5,646 nt of DNA from assembly GCA_019428955.1 (NCBI GenBank), contig JAHYJF010000230.1:1-5646 (forward strand). Direction: 5' to 3'. The translations under genes were made by a program, and so were the position numbers. The DNA comes from Burkholderiaceae bacterium (GTDB lineage Bacteria; Pseudomonadota; Gammaproteobacteria; Burkholderiales; Burkholderiaceae_E). The notes under the pieces are model-generated. The model had not been told where the DNA came from and searched no databases. It saw only the letters and a list, made by a program, of their open reading frames with translations. Numbering within the stretch: the stretch's first letter is position 1; every line of letters starts with the position of its first letter. Of the stretch, positions 1 to 5,646 are shown one piece after another.

Positions 1-171
1 GAGAATCGCGCCGTTTTCCCCATCAGCCAATTCATGCCGCCGGTGCACGACGAGGTGACAAGCGAGCGCGGGTCGCGGCGCTCGTCAGAGAACTCGACAC
101 AAATATGGTGCGCAAAGCAAAAGAAAAAAACGGGCGTTGACCCTTGCGCAGAAGAATCTGGCGATGATTGA
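1..171 (+). CDS. 3' end of an upstream gene, reading frame uncertain
   Basis: Two + strand frames are open from the left edge. The frame starting at base 1 runs 56 codons to a TGA at 169-171; over bases 1-87, 24 of 29 codons end in G or C, as expected for coding sequence here, but this bias fades afterwards. It would overlap the ATG of the next gene at 164 by 8 bases. The frame starting at base 3 runs to a TGA at 138-140, ends in a basic helical tail (RVAALVRELD then MVRKAKEKNGR) and would form a 4-base TTGA overlap with a possible TTG start at 137, like the ATGA overlaps downstream; its third positions are only about half G/C. No product is recognised in either frame. That some coding sequence enters from the left is likely; which frame is unresolved. 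Confidence 0.35.
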   Translation, partial: ENRAVFPISQFMPPVHDEVTSERGSRRSSENSTQIWCAKQKKKTGVDPCAEESGDD

Positions 172-940
172 GACAAGGCGGTTATGCACCCGCCAGACCG
201 GCCAGTCCACTGTCGAATTCGTGGTGCTGTCCCTGGTCATGGTGCCCTTGCTGCTCATCGTTCCGTTGCTGGGCAAGTACATGGACATCGCGCAAACCAC
301 GGCAGAGGCAAGCCGCTACACGGCGTTCGAGGGCACTGTCCACCACTCGTCCAGCACGGCTGGCTGGAAATCAGATGGCGAACTGGCAACCGAAGTTCGC
401 AGGCGGTTTTTCAGCAACAGTGATGCGCCCATCAAGACCAATGACGTCGCCGGCGATTTCAATGCCCACCGCAACACGCTGTGGTTCGACCATCGCGGCA
501 AGCCGCTTTTGCCAAAGTTCGTGGACAACGTCGGCGTGGAGACAACACGCGAATCCATGTCGCAGCCTTTTGGCGCGTTCCACGCTGCTTCCCTCGGCTT
601 GCCGAAGGACAATCTCTACACCGGACGGGTCAATGTCGCCGTGGCGAATATTGCCGCTTTAAAACCATTCGACACGCTTGACTTGTCGATCAGTCGTTCG
701 ACAACCCTGTTGGCTGATCCCTGGGCGGCGCAGGGATCGGCTTCGATCAAAAGCAAAATCAGAAATAACGGATCGGATCCGCTGGGACCGTTTCCATACA
801 AACCTCTTGAGGTTCTGGGAGGCAACCCGGTCGTCGGCCTGGCGCTCACGTTGTTCGAATTTGGCGCCGGCCCGCCAAACATTGGTCTGGTCGACCCCGA
901 CCGCGTGCCGGCTGATCGCGTACTGGATGCCTACCCATGA
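164..940 (+). CDS. TadE-like pseudopilin of the Tad/Flp pilus
   Basis: A 258-residue membrane-anchored minor pilin-like protein, expected to act in the inner membrane and periplasm during Tad pilus assembly. The short basic leader ends in a type IVb prepilin site: G13 followed by QSTVEF, with Glu18 at +5 and Phe19 at +6 of the mature protein. A hydrophobic segment follows (about residues 19-37). Residues ~40-258 are a soluble domain with no cysteine, longer than in the smallest TadE proteins; I see no recognisable motif in it. The ATG at 164 is preferred because a weak purine-rich site (AGAAG, 150-154) lies 9 bases upstream; an in-frame TTG at 137 would add nine residues to the leader and cannot be excluded. 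The stop overlaps the next start as ATGA, so translation is probably coupled. The family call rests on the leader, membrane segment and context. TadF or TadG-like naming is possible. Confidence 0.8.
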   Translation: MIETRRLCTRQTGQSTVEFVVLSLVMVPLLLIVPLLGKYMDIAQTTAEASRYTAFEGTVHHSSSTAGWKSDGELATEVRRRFFSNSDAPIKTNDVAGDFNAHRNTLWFDHRGKPLLPKFVDNVGVETTRESMSQPFGAFHAASLGLPKDNLYTGRVNVAVANIAALKPFDTLDLSISRSTTLLADPWAAQGSASIKSKIRNNGSDPLGPFPYKPLEVLGGNPVVGLALTLFEFGAGPPNIGLVDPDRVPADRVLDAYP

Positions 941-1599
941 ACCCTGGATTACCGGCCTTGGCTGCATTGCTCTGTGCGTCGGCAAGCTGGGCCGGCTGGC
1001 CAGAAGTGCCGTCACCCCGCAATGCAAAAGTTGAGCAGATTGGCGAGCAAGTACGCTTGAACGGCGTCCCCGTGCGCATGCAGCGTGTGCTGAGCGACGA
1101 CAAACCGAAAGCCGTCATCCAGTTTTATCGCGAGGCACTGGGCGCCAGGCGCGCCGAGGAGAAGTTGCCGGACGGCCTTTTATTCGCCCAGGGACGCGGC
1201 GATTATTTCGTGACTGTTCGCGTCAAGGTTCTGGGCCCGTCGTTCACTGAAACGCTGGTTTCGGTGAGCGATGCACGCGGCGCAGAAAATGCCGCTAATC
1301 GGCCCTTGGGCTTTCCGGTTCCTGCCGGAACCCAAGTTCTGTCCGACATGGAATCAACCGACGCCGGAAAGGTTTCACGGCAGCTGGTGCTCATGAACAA
1401 CCACTCCATCAATGCCAACGTTGTTTCCATCACCAAGGCCTTGCAGGAACGTGGTTATGAACCGCAGTCCGGTGACACGCAAAACCTGGAATCAGGTCGT
1501 GTCCTGATGTTCGGCGGCGCAAACCGCGAGGCCCGCCTGGTGGTGATCCGACGGGACGGCGCCAGCAATGTAGTCCTGACGACGGTGCAAATGCCATGA
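937..1599 (+). CDS. Exported protein with two similar modules, Tad locus accessory
   Basis: I do not recognise this 220-residue protein as a named family. It has an N-terminal signal peptide: a hydrophobic stretch at residues ~5-16 and a likely cut after Ala19 (SWA|GW). Cys13 is not in a proper lipobox because Leu12 precedes it, so a soluble periplasmic protein is the simplest reading. The mature part looks like two copies of one alpha/beta module: residues ~44-112 (VLSD, then helix VIQFYREAL, then strands around LLF, VTVRVKV and TLVSVS) and ~128-218 (VLSD, then helix VVSITKALQERGY, then VLMF, LVVI and VVLTTV). The gene starts within the TadE-like stop and ends within the next start, both as ATGA, with no clear Shine-Dalgarno, so its dose is probably tied to the pilin genes. 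A role in pilin folding or envelope assembly is inferred only from position. Confidence 0.75.
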   Translation: MNPGLPALAALLCASASWAGWPEVPSPRNAKVEQIGEQVRLNGVPVRMQRVLSDDKPKAVIQFYREALGARRAEEKLPDGLLFAQGRGDYFVTVRVKVLGPSFTETLVSVSDARGAENAANRPLGFPVPAGTQVLSDMESTDAGKVSRQLVLMNNHSINANVVSITKALQERGYEPQSGDTQNLESGRVLMFGGANREARLVVIRRDGASNVVLTTVQMP

Positions 1600-1781
1600 C
1601 CATGAAGTCAAGAAACGCGCAATCGGGGCAGTCCATGACCGAGTATCTGGTGGCCATGCTGGTCGTCATGATGATGATCGGTGTCAGTTTCTCGGGCGAG
1701 TCATCGGTCATCGATCTCTTTCTCGCCGCGGTCAAAACCGCTTTCGACAAACAAAGCAGCTTCATCTCTCTCCCTCTTTAA
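1596..1781 (+). CDS. Small Flp-family prepilin or minor pilin-like protein
   Basis: A 61-residue prepilin-class protein. Basic leader residues 1-11 end in Gly11, followed by QSMTEY, so Glu16 is at +5 and Tyr17 at +6, matching the G|XXXXEY processing site of Flp pilins cut by TadV/CpaA-type peptidases. A Met- and Val-rich hydrophobic helix follows directly (about residues 18-32), then a short tail ending in SFISLPL. The predicted mature length is about 50 residues, normal for Flp subunits. It could be the major Flp subunit, but the methionine-rich helix, translational coupling to an exported protein and lack of its own Shine-Dalgarno fit a low-abundance minor pilin better; that is inference. 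ATG 1596 overlaps the previous stop by four bases; Met3 (ATG at 1602) is an alternative start. CpaB begins 12 bases after its stop. Confidence 0.82.
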   Translation: MTMKSRNAQSGQSMTEYLVAMLVVMMMIGVSFSGESSVIDLFLAAVKTAFDKQSSFISLPL

Positions 1782-1793
1782 AAGTCTCGAATC

Positions 1794-2648
1794 ATGGCTT
1801 ACAAAATCAACAAAAACTGGATTGTTCTTCTGGCCGCCCTGGGCGTGGGCGGGCTGGCTGCCTTCGGCGCAAAAAACTACCTCAGCGGCCAGATGGCGGA
1901 GATCGAAGCGCGGGAAAAAAACAAGGCCATGGTTCAAGTGGTTGTGGCCAAGTCCGACTTGCCCAAAGGCAGCCCGCTCACGGCGGAGACGGTGGCTGTG
2001 CGGGCCATCCCGCAAGAGTGGGTCCACTCCGGCGCGATCACGCCCGAACAGTTTGGCCGCACCGAAGGCTCCTTGCTCGCATACCCCGCCCATGCAGGCG
2101 AGCCGGTGATCTGGGCGCAGCTTGAAGGGCAGCGCGCGCCGACCTTTTCCGCGCGGCTGACCGCCGGACGCCGGGCCGTCACCGTGCCTGTGGATGAAAT
2201 CAGTTCCCTGTCCGGCATGGTCGAACCCGGCGACCTGATCGACATCGTGGTCTCCATCAAGCACGACAAACAGAATTTCACCTTCACCTTGCTGCAGAGT
2301 GTCGCCGTCCTGGCCACCGGCACAAAATCCTCGCAGCAGGAAAAAGACCCGGAAGGCCGTGGCCGCAGTTTCACCACCATCACGCTGGATACCAGCCCGG
2401 AGGACGCCAAGCGCGTCATCGCAGCGCGCGAAGTGGGCCGCGTCACGGCCTTGCTGCGGGCGCCGAGCGACAACGGCAATGTTTCAAAAGCACGTTCGGA
2501 GGCGTTGACCTTGCTGGGGCTCGCCACGGGCCTCGGTTCCACCGGCAGTTCCGTCCCGGTGATCTACGGCGGCGGGCCGATCACCGAGGGACAGCGAATG
2601 AATGCGCGCATTCGTGCCGGAGATGACGCAGTGGCCGTGGGCAGATAA
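1794..2648 (+). CDS. cpaB: CpaB/RcpC Flp pilus assembly protein
   Basis: This 284-residue protein is the CpaB/RcpC component, an inner-membrane-anchored periplasmic factor that works with the CpaC/RcpA secretin. A short basic N terminus precedes a membrane segment or uncleaved signal (residues ~9-26). A SAF-like domain follows (about 47-110), starting VQVVVAKSDLPKGSPLT and containing VAVRAIP. The central RcpC region carries the family hallmark GMVEPGDLIDIV at 141-151, then strands (FTFTLLQSVAVLA) and a helix (SPEDAKRVIAAREVG). The C-terminal part has SVPVIYGG, also typical of the family, and a short tail. The length is normal. No convincing Shine-Dalgarno precedes ATG 1794, which lies 12 bases after the small prepilin stop, so reinitiation after that gene is plausible. 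Confidence in the family is high from motifs and from the adjacent secretin gene. Confidence 0.94.
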   Translation: MAYKINKNWIVLLAALGVGGLAAFGAKNYLSGQMAEIEAREKNKAMVQVVVAKSDLPKGSPLTAETVAVRAIPQEWVHSGAITPEQFGRTEGSLLAYPAHAGEPVIWAQLEGQRAPTFSARLTAGRRAVTVPVDEISSLSGMVEPGDLIDIVVSIKHDKQNFTFTLLQSVAVLATGTKSSQQEKDPEGRGRSFTTITLDTSPEDAKRVIAAREVGRVTALLRAPSDNGNVSKARSEALTLLGLATGLGSTGSSVPVIYGGGPITEGQRMNARIRAGDDAVAVGR

Positions 2649-2737
2649 AAGCAAGAAGAATCACAACGCCGCGCCATGGTTCGCATCCACGCGATGCAGG
2701 GCCTGCGAGTCGAATAAAAATATCAGGGAGTGTCACT
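2649..2737 (+). other. Spacer between cpaB and cpaC
   Basis: This is the longest non-coding gap between confident genes in the window (89 bases). It contains a 12-codon ATG reading frame (2675-2713) without family signal, and two small overlapping inverted repeats: GCATC/GATGC at 2683-2697 and GCAGG/CCTGC at 2696-2706. They share bases, so they could form only as alternatives, and neither is followed by a T-run, so no intrinsic terminator is supported. It ends in the Shine-Dalgarno of the secretin gene. Confidence 0.6.
2725..2730 (+). promoter_or_regulatory. Shine-Dalgarno deciding the TTG start of cpaC
   Basis: AGGGAG lies seven bases before the TTG at 2738. It is the best ribosome binding site in the window together with the one before the ATPase gene. 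It supports a TTG start, which is also where the signal peptide of the secretin begins. Confidence 0.8.
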
Positions 2738-4270
2738 TTGAAACGCATCACCATTAAAACAAGCCAGTGTCTGGCGCTGATCGTATTGACCCTGTCGGTC
2801 CATGCCGCGGAGGTTCCCGCGGCAGCGCCAGCCCCAGGCCCGGCGATTGCGGGCGCCAAACAAGTCATTTCCAGCGAAGCGATGGTCGCGACAAAAAATG
2901 CGGCGCCGCCGACACGCAAACCGCCTGCATTGCGCAACAAACCGACCGTGTCCAGGCTTGCGCCCGATCAGGGGTTCGCCGGGGAAATCGAAATGTTCGT
3001 TGGCGAAACGCGTGTCATCGCAGAGCCCAACGCCGGACGCCTGGCGGTAGGCAACGGCAAGGCGCTTTCTGCCGCGGTTCTGGACGACAAGGAAATTCTG
3101 CTCATCGCCAACGAGGTCGGCGTCTCGTCCTTGCATATCTGGACCCGTAACGGCCACAACCGGCGACTCAAGGTCAACATCATGCCGGGCGATACCGCGC
3201 GCATCTCGTGGGAGATCGCCGCCTTTCTCGCGACCATTCCCAACACCAAGGCCGCCGTCATCGGCGACAAGGTGATCGTGGAAGGCGACAACCTCTCCGA
3301 CCGTGACCTTGGGAAAATCGACGAACTGGCCAAGCGCTATCCGCAGATCGTTAATTTCACCAACCGCATCGGCTGGGAAAAGATGATCGTGATGGACGTC
3401 AGGGTGGTCGAATTCCCCATCACCGCGCTCAAGGAAATCGGGCTCAAGTGGAGCGCGACCGGCGGCATCGCCATCGGTGGGGTGTGGGAGCCTGTTCGGC
3501 GCGGTGATACCTCGCCGTATCAGATCAATCTCATCAGTGGGCAAAACAACCCTGCACCCATAACGGGTAATCCAAACAGCCCCTTGCAGGGAATTCCACT
3601 CACTTCCAGTTTCACTGCGTTGTCCATGCTCAACATGGGCCTGAACGCCCAGCTCAACCTGATGGAGCAGAACGGCACCGCGACCATCCTCGCCCAGCCC
3701 ACGCTTTCCGCGCGCAGCGGCTCCAGGGCCACCTTCCTGGCAGGCGGCGAATTTCCCTATTCCGTCAGCAACGTCAACGGCACCACCATCCTGTTCAAGC
3801 CCTACGGCATACGCCTCGACATCGAGCCGCGCGTTGATCACAACGGCGTGATCAGGGCCAAGATCCTGAGCGAAGTCAGCGATATCGACACCTCGATCAG
3901 CACCATCAGCGGCCCCGCCCTGCGCACCCGCAAGACCGAGACCGAGTTCAATGTCATGGAAGGCGGCACCATCGTCTTGAGTGGTCTGCTCAGGCGGGAT
4001 GCCAGCACCTCGCTCGACAAGGTTCCCTTCCTCGGCGACATCCCCGTGCTGGGTACCTTGTTCCGTTCAAAACGCTTTCAGAACAACGAAACCGAACTGG
4101 TGGTCTTCGTCACGCCGGTGGCGGTGGACAGGAACACGTTTGCGCAAGAGGAAAGCATGGCCCAGGCCGCCGCCCGCCTGCAGCAATCGCCGCGCGTTTC
4201 TCCCCAGGATTTGGCCGCTGTGCCCGGTTTTCCCGCGCACACGCCCTCGCCCTGGAGCGATCCGGAATAG
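2738..4270 (+). CDS. cpaC: CpaC/RcpA outer-membrane secretin of the Tad/Flp pilus
   Basis: A 510-residue secretin that should assemble as a ring in the outer membrane through which the Flp pilus leaves. A basic N terminus and hydrophobic stretch (residues ~4-21) form a signal peptide, probably cut after Ala23 or Ala24. A Pro/Ala-rich linker follows. Residues ~82-150 match the N-terminal pilus-secretin domain (EIEMFVGETRVI, then the VGVSSLHIW segment). Residues ~150-207 resemble a BON-type domain (VIVEGDNLSDRDLGKIDELA). The secretin core includes ILAQPTLSARSG (317-328), AGGEFPY and the signature VPFLGDIPVLGTLF (429-442) followed by ELVVFVTP (453-460). About 50 residues after the core form a Gln/Pro-rich tail of unknown role. 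The start is TTG at 2738, backed by the AGGGAG site. It follows cpaB and precedes the ATPase gene by 18 bases, the usual Tad grouping except that no TadZ gene intervenes. Confidence 0.95.
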   Translation: MKRITIKTSQCLALIVLTLSVHAAEVPAAAPAPGPAIAGAKQVISSEAMVATKNAAPPTRKPPALRNKPTVSRLAPDQGFAGEIEMFVGETRVIAEPNAGRLAVGNGKALSAAVLDDKEILLIANEVGVSSLHIWTRNGHNRRLKVNIMPGDTARISWEIAAFLATIPNTKAAVIGDKVIVEGDNLSDRDLGKIDELAKRYPQIVNFTNRIGWEKMIVMDVRVVEFPITALKEIGLKWSATGGIAIGGVWEPVRRGDTSPYQINLISGQNNPAPITGNPNSPLQGIPLTSSFTALSMLNMGLNAQLNLMEQNGTATILAQPTLSARSGSRATFLAGGEFPYSVSNVNGTTILFKPYGIRLDIEPRVDHNGVIRAKILSEVSDIDTSISTISGPALRTRKTETEFNVMEGGTIVLSGLLRRDASTSLDKVPFLGDIPVLGTLFRSKRFQNNETELVVFVTPVAVDRNTFAQEESMAQAAARLQQSPRVSPQDLAAVPGFPAHTPSPWSDPE

Positions 4271-4278
4271 CCACGAGC

Positions 4279-4282
4279 GGAG
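4279..4282 (+). promoter_or_regulatory. Shine-Dalgarno of the FHA-CpaF gene
   Basis: GGAG lies six bases before ATG 4289, in the 18-base gap after the secretin stop. It fixes the start so that the FHA domain is included in the ATPase polypeptide. Confidence 0.75.
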
Positions 4283-4288
4283 ATCGAC

Positions 4289-5646
<1,358 letters not shown>

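Noticed and set aside
137..165. TTGACC at 137-142 as a -35 promoter box
   Set aside because: There is no acceptable -10 hexamer at 16-18 bases, the site lies at a gene junction, and TTG may itself be a start codon.
973..979. Cys13 of the exported protein as a lipoprotein site
   Set aside because: The residue before Cys is Leu, not Gly, Ala or Ser, so it does not fit a lipobox; a signal peptidase I site after Ala19 fits better.
2683..2706. Inverted repeats as an intrinsic terminator
   Set aside because: The stems are only five base pairs, they share bases and no T-run follows; the next gene belongs to the same machine.
2675..2713. 12-codon ATG frame in the cpaB-cpaC spacer as a small gene
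   Set aside because: It is very short, lacks a convincing ribosome binding site and has no recognisable signal; chance occurrence is likely.
2723..3841. 372-codon open frame on the minus strand
   Set aside because: It is antisense to the secretin gene, has no family resemblance, and the + strand frame has a clear signal peptide and secretin domains.

Overview
The window is a one-directional stretch of a Tad/Flp (tight-adherence, type IVc) pilus locus. All six confident genes are on the + strand and closely packed. A secretin and an exported periplasmic protein show a Gram-negative (diderm) host. The GC-rich coding sequence and the gene style suggest a proteobacterium, perhaps a betaproteobacterium; that last step is a guess from general resemblance.

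Layout: the first ~140-170 bases seem to hold the 3' end of an upstream gene whose frame I cannot settle. Next come a TadE-like pseudopilin (about 164-940), an unrecognised exported protein with two similar halves (937-1599) and a 61-residue Flp-like prepilin (1596-1781). These three are joined by two 4-base ATGA overlaps and are probably translationally coupled. After 12 bases comes CpaB/RcpC (1794-2648). An 89-base spacer follows, then the CpaC/RcpA outer-membrane secretin (2738-4270), which starts at TTG behind a good Shine-Dalgarno. Last is a CpaF/TadA-type secretion ATPase with an N-terminal FHA domain (4289 to the right edge, incomplete; its stop lies outside the window).

How they work together: CpaF powers pilus assembly from the cytoplasm. 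The two prepilin-class proteins carry the G|XXXXE[F/Y] processing site and would be cut by a TadV/CpaA-type peptidase not seen here. CpaC forms the outer-membrane channel, and CpaB is a periplasmic/inner-membrane accessory to it. The 220-residue exported protein lies between the two pilin-class genes and is probably a periplasmic accessory.

The most notable points are the FHA-ATPase fusion, whose FHA module lacks several canonical phosphothreonine-contact residues and which directly follows the secretin gene with no TadZ/CpaE gene between them, and the duplicated-fold exported protein. I found no RNA gene, mobile element, CRISPR array or convincing promoter or terminator, and nothing that amounts to a wholly new system.
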